Shown here: one piece after another, positions 33,382 through 42,072 of the stretch
How the letters are laid out: each line of letters opens with the position of its first letter
Position numbering within the stretch: position 1 is the stretch's first letter
Origin: Inhella inkyongensis
GTDB lineage: Bacteria; Pseudomonadota; Gammaproteobacteria; Burkholderiales; Burkholderiaceae_C
Length of the DNA: 64,000 bases
Assembly (NCBI RefSeq): GCF_005952805.1
Contig: NZ_CP040709.1
Span: 3,968,001 to 4,032,000 of the forward strand
Direction of reading: 5' to 3'
The notes under the pieces: generated by a model
Databases searched by the model: none
What the model saw: the letters and a program-made list of their open reading frames with translations, nothing else
What the model was told of the DNA's origin: nothing
Program-made: the position numbers and the translations under genes

Positions 33382-33974
33382 GAGCGGACTCCCGAAAAAT
33401 CGTCGTTGCCCAAGAGCTGGGCCAGCCGCGCCCGCGCGCGGTGCAGCCGGCTGCGCAGCACGTCCTCGGCAACACCGGCCACGGCGGCGGCTTCGGCATA
33501 GCTGCGCTCTTGCAGATCCACCAGCACCAGGGCCTCGCGCTGGCTCCAGCTCAGGCGCCGAACGGCCGCCCACAGCGCGGCCTCATCCTGCTGGCGCAGC
33601 AGCAGGGCATCGGGGCTGTGGGCCAATGGGTGCTCGCCCGCCTCATCGTCAAACTCGGGCAAGGGCTCGCAGCGGCGCCGCCACTGGGCCAGCAAATGGT
33701 GGCGGGCGATGCCAGCCAGATAAGCACCCAAGCTGCCCCGCGCGGGGTCAAAGCCCTGGCCCTGGGTCAGCAGCTGGCTGAAGGCTTCCTGCATCGCATC
33801 CAGCGCCGCCGCCTCGTCGCCGGCCAGGGCCAATGCGTAGCGGTAGACGGCGCCGGACTCGCGCCGGTACAGCAATGCCAGGGCCTGACCGTCGCCGTCA
33901 GCCAGCCGGGCCAGCAGCGCGGCTTCGTCAGCGGGCTGGGCCGGGCGTTCGCCCAAGCGATGCCGCCAGCTCAT
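33378..33974 (-). CDS. ECF RNA polymerase sigma factor
   Basis: 198 residues. Region 2 contains LYRRESGAVYRYALALAGDEAAALDAMQEAFSQLL and a GSLGAYLAGIARHHLLAQWRRR end. Region 4 contains RLSWSQREALVLVDLQERSYAEAAAVAGVAEDVLRSRLHRARARLAQLL. Both match the ECF class. ATG 33974 is chosen because region 2 begins about 20 residues later; the frame upstream runs through a repeat element and is not coding. It heads a three-gene operon with the anti-sigma factor and an exported protein. Confidence 0.9.
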   Translation of the reverse strand: MSWRHRLGERPAQPADEAALLARLADGDGQALALLYRRESGAVYRYALALAGDEAAALDAMQEAFSQLLTQGQGFDPARGSLGAYLAGIARHHLLAQWRRRCEPLPEFDDEAGEHPLAHSPDALLLRQQDEAALWAAVRRLSWSQREALVLVDLQERSYAEAAAVAGVAEDVLRSRLHRARARLAQLLGNDDFSGVRS

Positions 33975-34047
33975 CTCAGTGCTGCAAAGCCGATTGCCCA
34001 AGCCACCGATCCAGGGCTCGGCGCGATCAAGGGCCATCGTGGAACCG

Positions 34048-34113
34048 GCTTTGCCGGGCCACAGATGGCGCTCCCTAGAGGGGGACGCCCCGAAGGGGCT
34101 TCGGGGGTGGGCG
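34048..34113 (+). repeat. Dispersed intergenic repeat, copy 1
   Basis: GGAACCGGCTTTGCCGGGCC followed by a CCCTAGAGGGGG box and a CGGGGGTGGG end. It matches the copies at 63545-63616 and, inverted, at 53841-53985. It lies between an SBP gene stop and the ECF sigma gene start. Confidence 0.7.
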
Positions 34114-34189
34114 TCGGACACGATCTGCATGCCCCTATGGTCATCCAGGCCCCGCTTCGTTACTGCGGACTAACCCGGCGTGTCCAAAG

Positions 34190-35986
34190 TCAGGCCGGCA
34201 GTTTGCTCAGGTCGATGTCAATGAAATGGAAGAACTCGTTGCGGAACAGCGGCCGGCGGTAGCCGACGACCCAGGGGTGGGCCAGGTCGTTCAGGATGCG
34301 GTGCACATGCACCTTCATCGGCATGTAGGCCACCTGGATGCGCTGAGCCTGGCGGAACAGGGACGCTCGCTCGGCGCCATCCGGCAGGGTCAGGGCGCGC
34401 TCGTACAAGCGGTCGTATTCAGGCAGCTTGAAGCGCGAGTAGTTCTGGTTGCCCGACTGCGGGCCATAGAGCCGCTGCAGCATGCCGATGCCATCGGGGT
34501 AGTTGGCGGTGCTGCCCAAGAACCACAGCATCAGCTTGCCGGCGCGTGCCTGCTTGAGCTGCTCGGGCCATTGCCCGTAAACCACCTCCATGCGCAGGCC
34601 GACCTCCTTCAGATTCTTCAGCCACATTTCTTGAAAGCGGCGCGAATAGTTGTCGGGCTGAGAGGCGTAGCTCAGTCGTAGCGGGCGACCGTCCGGGTGC
34701 TCACGCCAGCCATCACCATCCCTGTCCTTGTAACCATAGAGGTCCAACAATGCCTTGGCCTTGGACGGGCTGAACTCTCCGTTCGCCGTGCGCACCTGCG
34801 GGTCATAGCCGGTGGTGTGCGGCAACAGCAGGCTCTGCGCGTGAATCGCCTGACCGCGTCGGATGCGATAGACCTCGGTATCGATGTCCAAGGCCAGACT
34901 GATGGCGCGCCGCAGCGCCACTCGGTGCGGCTCGAAGCCGCCGACCTGCTCATCCTCCATGTTGAAGAAGGTGAACGCGCAGTCCGCGGCCTGATGGCGG
35001 AAGTGCTGGATGCCCCGCTTGGCAAGATTCGGGGCCAGCTTGTTGTTGGGAAAGGCAATCGGTGCGTACTCGCCGGGCACGCGTTCGATGAAGTCATGCT
35101 CACCACCGAGGAAACTCAACCAGCGCGGCTGCTCTTCTTCGATCGGCGTGACTTCGACGCGATCGATCATGGGCAAGCGCCGACCCTTGAGCTGGGCCAG
35201 GATGCGACGCCCCTCTTCGTCACGCGCCTCGCCGTCGAAATAGCGCTCGCGATAGCCCTCATTGCGCTCCAGCACGATCAGGCTGCTGCGCCGCCATTGC
35301 GCCAAGCGGAAGGGGCCGGTGCCCACCGGGTGCGCGTGGGTGTCATCGGCATAGGCCTCGATGACCTCGCGCGCCACCGCACCGCGCAAGTCGTTCTGCG
35401 CCAGGATCTCGATCAGGCGCGGCCGCGGCGCCTTGACGCGCAGCTCCAGCGTGTAGCGATCCAAGGCCCGCAGGCCCTCGATCTCGCGGTCGTAATCAAA
35501 GGCCTTGCCCTTAGCCACCGCCGCCCGCAGCTCACTCAAACCCAGAAAGCCCTGCTCCTCCAGCTCCGGCCACATGGGACTAACGTTTTTCGGATCAGCG
35601 GCCCGCTTGAAGCTGTAGACATAGTCCTGCGCCACCAATTCGCGGCGCTGGCCCTTGAAGACCGGGTCATCCTGAAAGTAGATGCCGGGCTGCAAGCGGA
35701 CGATGAAGCGCGTGAAGTCCTCATTCGCCTCGGGCAGGGCGACTGCCGTGTTGGGCACGATCTTCACGGGCCGCGCCACCGGGTCGTAGGCGTACAGCGC
35801 CTCGAAGATGTGGCTGGTGATCAGGCGCGAATAGGTATCGCTGATGCGCACCGGGTCGAAACCCGTTTCCGCGGCGACCAAGGCCATGCGAAAGACCTTC
35901 TTGGGCGCGGCTGCCTGCACCGGCAGCGCGCCCAAGGCCGCCGAGGCGGTCGCGGCCAGCAGGCCCTGGCGTCGGGTCAGCCTCAT
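34190..35986 (-). CDS. Oligopeptide-type ABC substrate-binding protein, third of tandem array
   Basis: 598 residues. TRRQGLLAATASAALGALPVQA is a Tat-like signal. Family-5 features: ETGFDPVRISDTYSRLITSHIFEALYAYD, GTGPFRLAQWRRSSLIVLERNEGYRERY and the motif DRDGDGWREHPDG. It overlaps the preceding binding-protein gene by four bases (ATGA), so the two are translated together. No permease or ATPase gene is present in the operon; the oppBC-oppDF genes at 50 kb could provide it. Confidence 0.9.
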   Translation of the reverse strand: MRLTRRQGLLAATASAALGALPVQAAAPKKVFRMALVAAETGFDPVRISDTYSRLITSHIFEALYAYDPVARPVKIVPNTAVALPEANEDFTRFIVRLQPGIYFQDDPVFKGQRRELVAQDYVYSFKRAADPKNVSPMWPELEEQGFLGLSELRAAVAKGKAFDYDREIEGLRALDRYTLELRVKAPRPRLIEILAQNDLRGAVAREVIEAYADDTHAHPVGTGPFRLAQWRRSSLIVLERNEGYRERYFDGEARDEEGRRILAQLKGRRLPMIDRVEVTPIEEEQPRWLSFLGGEHDFIERVPGEYAPIAFPNNKLAPNLAKRGIQHFRHQAADCAFTFFNMEDEQVGGFEPHRVALRRAISLALDIDTEVYRIRRGQAIHAQSLLLPHTTGYDPQVRTANGEFSPSKAKALLDLYGYKDRDGDGWREHPDGRPLRLSYASQPDNYSRRFQEMWLKNLKEVGLRMEVVYGQWPEQLKQARAGKLMLWFLGSTANYPDGIGMLQRLYGPQSGNQNYSRFKLPEYDRLYERALTLPDGAERASLFRQAQRIQVAYMPMKVHVHRILNDLAHPWVVGYRRPLFRNEFFHFIDIDLSKLPA

Positions 35987-37785
35987 GGCGCCTTGGCCTT
36001 GCTCATATCGATGTCCACGTATTCCCACCAGTGCTGCGAGAAGCCTGGCCGGCGATAGCCGCTCATCTGCACCCGCTCGATATCCAGGTGGTAGCGGTGG
36101 CCTTTGAACTTGTAGGGCATGAAGGCGTTGCCCAGGCGCTGCACGCGCTCGAACAAGGCTTGGCGCTCAGGGCCGTCCGGCATCACGCGCAGTTGCTCAT
36201 AAGCCCGGTCCACCTCGGGCAGGCTGAAGCGCGCAATGTTGTTGCCGCCCGCATGGCTGCTGGCCAAGCGCGAGGCCGCCGACAGTCCATCGGGCTGGGC
36301 CGATGAGTAGGCCACCATCCACATCTGCAGCTTGCCGCCGCGCGCCGCCTTCAATTGCTCGGGCCACTTCGCAGTCTTGAAGGGGATGCACAGACCGATG
36401 CGCTTCATGTCCTTATTGAACAGCTCATCCACCTGGCGCTGAATGCCTTCGGGCGTGGTCGCCATTTCCAGCTTCAGCGGACCGCCCCCTGGCGCATCGC
36501 GGCAGCCATCGCCATCGGCATCCACATAGCCATAGGTGTCGAGCAAGGCCTTGGCCTTGGCAGGGTCGTATTCGCTGTTGTGGCTCTTGTAGTCCGCCCG
36601 ATAGCCCGCCGTATGCGGTGGGTGGGTGCCCTGGGCCGGGATGGCCTGGCCGCCTCGCACAAGGCGGATCTCGCGCTCGCTGTCCATGGCCAGGCTGATC
36701 GCACGCCGCAGGGCCACCTTTTCGGGCGAAAGTCCCCCCACCACCGCGTCTTCCATGTTGAAGAACATCAGGAAGACGTCCGAGGCCAGCGTCCGATGCA
36801 GCTTCATGCCCTGCTTGACGAGATTGGGCGCCAGTTGGCTCTTGGGCGCCGCCACAGAGTAGAAGGGCTCGGGTACACGCTCCAGAAAGTCCTGCTCGCC
36901 ACGCAAAAAGCTCAGCCAGCGCGGCTGGTCCTCGGCCAGGATGCTGATCTCGACGCGGTCGATCATCGGGATGCGCCGACCCTTGAACTTCTCAAGCAGG
37001 GCCTGGCCCTCGGCATCGTCGGGCCCAGGCTGGGCGTCGTAATAGCGTTCGCGATAGCCCGGGTTGCGCTCCAGCGCGATGAAGGAGCCACGCCGCCACT
37101 GCATCAGCTTGAAGGGGCCGGTGCCGACCGGGCGTTCCATGGTGGTTTCGGGATCGGCCTCAATGACCTCACGTGCCACCGCACCAAAGATGTCGGACAG
37201 CGCAATCTCTTGCAGGAAACGCGGGTTGGGCTGGTCCAGTTGAATCCGCAAGGTGTAGCGGTCCAGCACCTGCAGACCCGCCATCGGGGCGTCGTAGTCA
37301 AAGGGCTGCTTGGTCTTGATGGCCCGCTCGCGCGCCACCAATAGGCCGGTCAACCCCCAGGCCTCCACCGTGGTCCAGGCCGGCGCAGCGTTCTTGGGAT
37401 CGGCAAAGCGCTTGAAGCTGTAAGCGTAGTCCGCCGCCACCAGCTCACGCGGCTTGCCACCAAAGGCTGGCGCATCCTGGAAGTAGATGCCCGGCCGAAT
37501 CTTGGCGGTCCAGACCGTGAAATCGGCATTCGGCGTGGGCAGTTCGACGGCCGTCAGGGCTTTCAGCTTGACCGGCCGGGCCAAATGGTCATAGGTAACC
37601 AGGGCCTCAAAGATATGCGGCGTGATGGTGCGCGAATACAGGTCGTTGATCTTGGCCGGATCAAACCCGGTCTCGGCCACCCTGAAGCTGTAACGCAGGG
37701 TCTTCTTCGCCCCGGCCTCTTGCGCTTGGGCGCCCAGGCTGACCACCAAGGCGACCGCAACCGCCACGCTCTGCATCCACTGCAT
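35983..37785 (-). CDS. Oligopeptide-type ABC substrate-binding protein, second of tandem array
   Basis: 600 residues. MQWMQSVAVAVALVVSLGAQAQ is a Sec signal. It has the same family-5 pattern as its neighbours (GFDPAKINDLYSRTITPHIFEALVTYDHLARPVK; GTGPFKLMQWRRGSFIALERNPGYRERY; DADGDGCRDAPGG). The acidic DxDxDG loop is kept, but the aromatic residue after it is Cys here. It is co-translated with the third gene and separated from the first by only two bases, consistent with one transcript. Confidence 0.9.
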   Translation of the reverse strand: MQWMQSVAVAVALVVSLGAQAQEAGAKKTLRYSFRVAETGFDPAKINDLYSRTITPHIFEALVTYDHLARPVKLKALTAVELPTPNADFTVWTAKIRPGIYFQDAPAFGGKPRELVAADYAYSFKRFADPKNAAPAWTTVEAWGLTGLLVARERAIKTKQPFDYDAPMAGLQVLDRYTLRIQLDQPNPRFLQEIALSDIFGAVAREVIEADPETTMERPVGTGPFKLMQWRRGSFIALERNPGYRERYYDAQPGPDDAEGQALLEKFKGRRIPMIDRVEISILAEDQPRWLSFLRGEQDFLERVPEPFYSVAAPKSQLAPNLVKQGMKLHRTLASDVFLMFFNMEDAVVGGLSPEKVALRRAISLAMDSEREIRLVRGGQAIPAQGTHPPHTAGYRADYKSHNSEYDPAKAKALLDTYGYVDADGDGCRDAPGGGPLKLEMATTPEGIQRQVDELFNKDMKRIGLCIPFKTAKWPEQLKAARGGKLQMWMVAYSSAQPDGLSAASRLASSHAGGNNIARFSLPEVDRAYEQLRVMPDGPERQALFERVQRLGNAFMPYKFKGHRYHLDIERVQMSGYRRPGFSQHWWEYVDIDMSKAKAP

Positions 37786-37787
37786 GC

Positions 37788-39593
37788 TTACTCCTGCGCA
37801 GCCTTGAGGGCGGCCGTGTCAATGTCCAGGTATTGCCAGAAGTCGCGCCGGAAGATGTTGCGCTCCAGACCGATGACCCAGGGCTGGGCCATGTCGGTGT
37901 AGGTGCGGTGGACATGGGCCTTGTAGGGCATATAGGCCACGGTCAGCTTGTTCAGACGCTCCAGTACGGCCTGACGCTCGGGGCCGTCGGGCAACTCACG
38001 TTGCTGCTCGTAAAGCCGGTTGTAGGCCGGCAGGTCAAAACGCGGATGATTGCTCTGCCCTTTGTTGGGGCCGTAGGCAATCGTCAGGAAGGCGTCGGCA
38101 TCGGGCACGTTCACGCTCCAGCCCACGCCCCACATCATCAGCTTGCCAGCACGGCTGGCCTTGAGGTTCTCGGGCCATTTGGCAACCTTGAAACGGATGC
38201 GAATTCCCAGTGCATCCATATTCTTCTGCCACTGCTCAGCGAGTTGCCGGTTCTGCAAGTCGGGCTGGGTGGCGTATTCGAGCACCAAGGGCTTGCCATC
38301 AGGCTGATCGCGCCAGCCATCGCCATCCTTGTCCGTATAGCCATGCACATCCAGCAGGGCCTTGGCCTTGGCCGGGTTGAACTCGCTCATCTCGCTCTTG
38401 AAAGTGGACGAGTAGCCGTAGGTGTTGGGGCCAATGATGCCCTGGGCCGGAATGGCCTGACCCTTGCGCACCAGGCGGATTTCCTTGTCCAGGTCCACCC
38501 CCAGCGAGATGGCCCGACGCAGCGCCACCTTGTGCGGCTCGTAGCCGCCCACCACCGGGTGTTCCATATTGAAGAAGCTGTGCGACAGATCGGCGCGCAG
38601 ATAGCGGTTCATATAGATGCCGCGCTGAGCCAGATTGGGCGCTAGCTGGTTGTTGGGCATGGCGATGCCGACGTATTCATTGGGCACCTCTTCGACCATG
38701 TCGGCCTCGCCGTTCATGAAGGCCAGCCAGCGCGGCTGGTTCTCTTCAATGATGCTGAACTCGACGCGGTCGATCATGGGCAGCTTGCGGCCCTTGAGCT
38801 TGGCCGCCAGGGCCTGCAGATCGGGACGGTCGGCCGGAGCTTGCTCGTTGTAGAACTCGTCACGGTAGTTCGGGTTCTTCACGAGCACGATCTTGCTGGA
38901 GCGGCGCCATTCGTCGTTCTTCAGCATGTAAGGCCCGGTGCCCACCGGGTGCTCCATGATCTTGTCGCCATAGAACTCCACCACCTCGCGTGCCATGGCG
39001 CCCACAAAGGGGTCGGCCAGGGACTGCACAAAGCGCGGGTCACCCACCTTCAGGCGCAGTTGCCAGCGGTACTTGTCCAGCACCTTGAGGCCCTCGACCT
39101 CGCGGTCGTAATCAAAGGGCTTGCCCTCTAAGGCTGCCTGGCGCACGGCATCCATGCCCAAAATGCCGGCGTTTTCCAGCACATACAGATTGCCACTCTT
39201 GACCTTGGGGTCGTAGTGGCGCTTGAGCGAATAGACGTAGTCGGCCGCCACCAGCTCGCGCTTCACGCTCTTGAACGCCGGATCGGGCGCAAAAAAGGTG
39301 CCAGGCCGTACCTTGAAGGTCAAGGTCTTGAAGTCGGGCGCGATCTCAGGCATTTCGCAGCCGGCCGGCTCCAGCTTGTAGGGCCGGGCCAGATGGGCGA
39401 AACGCAGCGGCGACTCAAAGATGCCCGCTGTGATGGTGCGCGAGTACAGATCTGTGACCTGGCCGGGGTCGAAGCCGGTCTCCGCAATCCGGAAGGCATA
39501 ACGAAACACCTTGGGTTCGGACGCCACCGTCTGCGCCCAAACCCCCGTCATTCCCAGCACTGCGGCGCACGCCGCCATGACCTTCTTCACAGC
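37788..39593 (-). CDS. Oligopeptide-type ABC substrate-binding protein, first of tandem array
   Basis: 601 residues. The GTG at 39593 is chosen because it gives MKKVMAACAAVLGMTGVWAQ, a canonical signal peptide, with GAGG six bases upstream; a TTG at 39611 is also open. Family-5 features: ETGFDPGQVTDLYSRTITAGIFESPL, GTGPYMLKNDEWRRSSKIVLVKNPNYRDEFY and DKDGDGWRDQPDG. It is first of three tandem paralogues and divergent from the GGDEF-EAL gene, with 145 bp between them for both promoters. Confidence 0.9.
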   Translation of the reverse strand, partial: AVKKVMAACAAVLGMTGVWAQTVASEPKVFRYAFRIAETGFDPGQVTDLYSRTITAGIFESPLRFAHLARPYKLEPAGCEMPEIAPDFKTLTFKVRPGTFFAPDPAFKSVKRELVAADYVYSLKRHYDPKVKSGNLYVLENAGILGMDAVRQAALEGKPFDYDREVEGLKVLDKYRWQLRLKVGDPRFVQSLADPFVGAMAREVVEFYGDKIMEHPVGTGPYMLKNDEWRRSSKIVLVKNPNYRDEFYNEQAPADRPDLQALAAKLKGRKLPMIDRVEFSIIEENQPRWLAFMNGEADMVEEVPNEYVGIAMPNNQLAPNLAQRGIYMNRYLRADLSHSFFNMEHPVVGGYEPHKVALRRAISLGVDLDKEIRLVRKGQAIPAQGIIGPNTYGYSSTFKSEMSEFNPAKAKALLDVHGYTDKDGDGWRDQPDGKPLVLEYATQPDLQNRQLAEQWQKNMDALGIRIRFKVAKWPENLKASRAGKLMMWGVGWSVNVPDADAFLTIAYGPNKGQSNHPRFDLPAYNRLYEQQRELPDGPERQAVLERLNKLTVAYMPYKAHVHRTYTDMAQPWVIGLERNIFRRDFWQYLDIDTAALKAAQE

Positions 39594-39738
39594 CAACCTC
39601 GATCCCAACAAGCAAGAACGCCGCAGCCCAGAGGGCGCGGCGCGAAGGCCGCAAGTGTAGGCAGGCCAAGGCCCAGGCCGCGAGGAGGAAAACCCGTCGC
39701 CCTGCTATCGTCGGCGCTCGCCTTGCGGGAGTGCCTTT

Positions 39739-41793
39739 GTGCGGCCCAAGACCCCGTTCCATCTGCTGCGCTACTTTTCCGGCACCTCATTGGTGGTGAT
39801 CGCCGTGCTGGGTGTGGCGCTGGCCCTGCTGTTGCAGCGCCGCGCCGAGGCCGAGTTGCTGCACCTGAGCGAACGCCAGAACGAGGCCATGACGGCGGTC
39901 TATCTGAATGCACTCTGGGCCGAGTTCGAGCCCGGCATCCAGCCCGGCGCCCCACGCACGGCCGCCGCCCTGCAGGCCTTGGCGCTGGAGCGCCAATGGC
40001 AGGCCCGCAGCGCCGCGCTGATGCAAAGCAGTCAGGTGGTCAAGATCAAGGTCTTCGCGCTGGATGGCGTGACGGTCTTTTCCACCGATCCCAAGCAGAT
40101 CGGTGAAAACAAAGCCAGCAATCCGGGCTTTGTCAGCGCCCGCGCGGGGCAGCCGCTCAGCACCCTGACCCACCGCGAGCGCTTCGACAGCTTTGAGGGT
40201 GAACGCAGCGAGGTGGACCTGATCTCCAGCTACTTGCCCGTGCAGCGGGGCACTTCGGTCTGGGCCGTGTTCGAGGTCTATCAGGACGTGACCCCCCAGG
40301 TCCAGCGCCAAAAGCGCCTGACCCGCGACCTGCTGCTGAACCTGCTGACCGCGCTCTTTCTGCTCTATGGCCTGCAACTGCTGATCGTGCGGCGCGCGCA
40401 GCGCATCCTGGACCGCCAGGCCAATGCCCTGCGCCTGAGTCATCGTGATCTGGAAGCCCGGGTCCAGCAGCGCACCCAGGAACTCGAGGCCGCCACCCTG
40501 CGCCTGGACCACCTGGCCCACCACGACCCGCTCACTGGCCTGCCCAACCGCCTGCTCTGCATCGAGCACCTGGGCCGCGCCACTGCCAAGGCCGCCCGCA
40601 ATCAGCAGGAACTGGCCCTGCTGGTGATCGACCTGGATCGCTTCAAAGAGATCAACGACACCTTGGGCCATGCGGCCGGCGACGAACTGCTGTGCACCCT
40701 GAGCACCCGCTTGAACACCGAACTGCGCGGGGGTGACCTGCTGGCACGCATCGGCGGCGACGAGTTCGTCTGTGTCAGCGACTGCGGCGATGCCGCCACC
40801 GAAGCCCCGCGCCTGGCGCAGCGCCTGCTCACCACCCTGAGCGCGCCGGTGACCCTGGGCGGCCAGGCGCTTCGCGTCTCGGGCAGCATCGGCATCGCGC
40901 TCTACCCCGGCGACGGCAACGACAGCCAGGCCCTGTTCCTGGCCGCCGACACCGCCATGTATGCGGCCAAGCAAGAGGGCCGCAACCGCTACCAGTTCTA
41001 CCGCCGGGCCCTCACCGACGCCGCCCTGGAGCGCGCCCAGCTGCAGCAGCTGCTGCACCAGGCCCTGGCCGGGGACGAACTGCGCCTGCACTACCAGGTC
41101 AAGCTGCTGGCCCAGGGCGGCCAACGCCCAGCCGGCGCCGAGGCCCTGCTGCGCTGGTTCAGCCCCAGCTTAGGAACCGTGCCGCCGGCACGCTTCATCC
41201 CGGTGGCCGAGGACTGCGGCCTGATCACCGAACTGGGCCAATGGGTGTTGGACGAAGCCTGCGCCCAGATGGTGCGCTGGGATGCCCAAGGCCTCTCGCT
41301 GCCGCACATCAGCGTCAACCTCTCGGTGCGCCAACTGGAGCGCATCGACTTCCTGCAGACCCTGACCGCCACCCTGGCGCGCCACGGCCTGGCACCCGAG
41401 CGCCTGGAGCTGGAGATCACCGAATCCATCATCCTGAACGCCGAGAACGCCGTGGCCACCCTGGCCAATATCGCCACCCTGGGCGTGCGCCTGGCACTGG
41501 ACGACTTCGGCACCGGCTACTCCTCGCTGTCCTATCTGAAGCAGATGCCGATCCAATCGCTGAAGATCGACCGCAGCTTCGTGATGGGCATCGGCGAGCA
41601 GCGCGGCGACGAGGCCATCATCCGCACCGTGATCGCCCTGGCCCGCAGCCTGAACCTGCACACCGTGGCCGAGGGCGTTGAGTCCGACCCCCAGCTCGAA
41701 TTCCTGCGCGAGGAGGGCTGCGAGCAGGTGCAGGGCTATCTGCTGGGCCGGCCGCAGCCGCCGGAGGCGTTTTTGGCGGAGTGGGGTGGGTGA
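39739..41793 (+). CDS. Membrane GGDEF-EAL protein (c-di-GMP cyclase/phosphodiesterase)
   Basis: 684 residues. Helices at ~11-32 and ~197-215 bracket a periplasmic sensor region of about 160 residues. A short coiled coil is followed by the GGDEF domain (RIGGDEF, 339-343) with an RxxD I-site (RGGD) five residues ahead, and then an EAL domain with EALLRW at 468, NLSVRQL, ITESIIL, LDDFGTGYSSLSYL and KIDRSFV. Both halves keep their catalytic signatures, so it may be bifunctional. Start is GTG, with GGGAG about nine bases upstream. Confidence 0.93.
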   Translation: MRPKTPFHLLRYFSGTSLVVIAVLGVALALLLQRRAEAELLHLSERQNEAMTAVYLNALWAEFEPGIQPGAPRTAAALQALALERQWQARSAALMQSSQVVKIKVFALDGVTVFSTDPKQIGENKASNPGFVSARAGQPLSTLTHRERFDSFEGERSEVDLISSYLPVQRGTSVWAVFEVYQDVTPQVQRQKRLTRDLLLNLLTALFLLYGLQLLIVRRAQRILDRQANALRLSHRDLEARVQQRTQELEAATLRLDHLAHHDPLTGLPNRLLCIEHLGRATAKAARNQQELALLVIDLDRFKEINDTLGHAAGDELLCTLSTRLNTELRGGDLLARIGGDEFVCVSDCGDAATEAPRLAQRLLTTLSAPVTLGGQALRVSGSIGIALYPGDGNDSQALFLAADTAMYAAKQEGRNRYQFYRRALTDAALERAQLQQLLHQALAGDELRLHYQVKLLAQGGQRPAGAEALLRWFSPSLGTVPPARFIPVAEDCGLITELGQWVLDEACAQMVRWDAQGLSLPHISVNLSVRQLERIDFLQTLTATLARHGLAPERLELEITESIILNAENAVATLANIATLGVRLALDDFGTGYSSLSYLKQMPIQSLKIDRSFVMGIGEQRGDEAIIRTVIALARSLNLHTVAEGVESDPQLEFLREEGCEQVQGYLLGRPQPPEAFLAEWGG

Positions 41794-41797
41794 AGAT

Positions 41798-41815
41798 CCC
41801 CCGCATTCGCGGGGG
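41798..41815 (+). terminator. Rho-independent terminator-like hairpin after the GGDEF-EAL gene
   Basis: CCCCCGC, loop ATTC, GCGGGGG starts five bases after the stop codon and is followed by GTCGATCTTT, a weak T-tract. Confidence 0.6.
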
Positions 41816-41883
41816 GTCGATCTTTAGCCAGTCTTGAGGCTTCGGCGCTGGGCAGCCCGGGAAATCACCCGAGGCGAGCCATG

Positions 41884-41905
41884 ACAGCACAGCACAGCAC
41901 AGCAC
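41884..41905. repeat. AGCAC microsatellite (four units)
   Basis: Four perfect 5-bp units in the leader region upstream of the type I exporter gene. The length is not a multiple of three, so it would be a slippage site, but it lies ~170 bp before the start codon and no expression effect is evident. Confidence 0.6.
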
Positions 41906-42072
41906 AAGGCTTTGTGCCATTCAGCTGGCGTCAATGCTCCAGAACCCACCCAGCATTTGCCCTTGATTTCGCGGGCAGTGCTTTGCGCACACTGCGGCCC
42001 GCTTCGTCGGCAGCTTGCCGATGTTGACCACAAGAAATCAGGGAAAGCCGCAGCACCGCTCGCGGCGTCGAG

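Noticed and set aside
41881..42027. 48-codon open frame starting at the AGCAC microsatellite, considered as a small cargo peptide gene for the exporter
   Set aside because: No ribosome site, no leader motif and composition like random GC-rich DNA.
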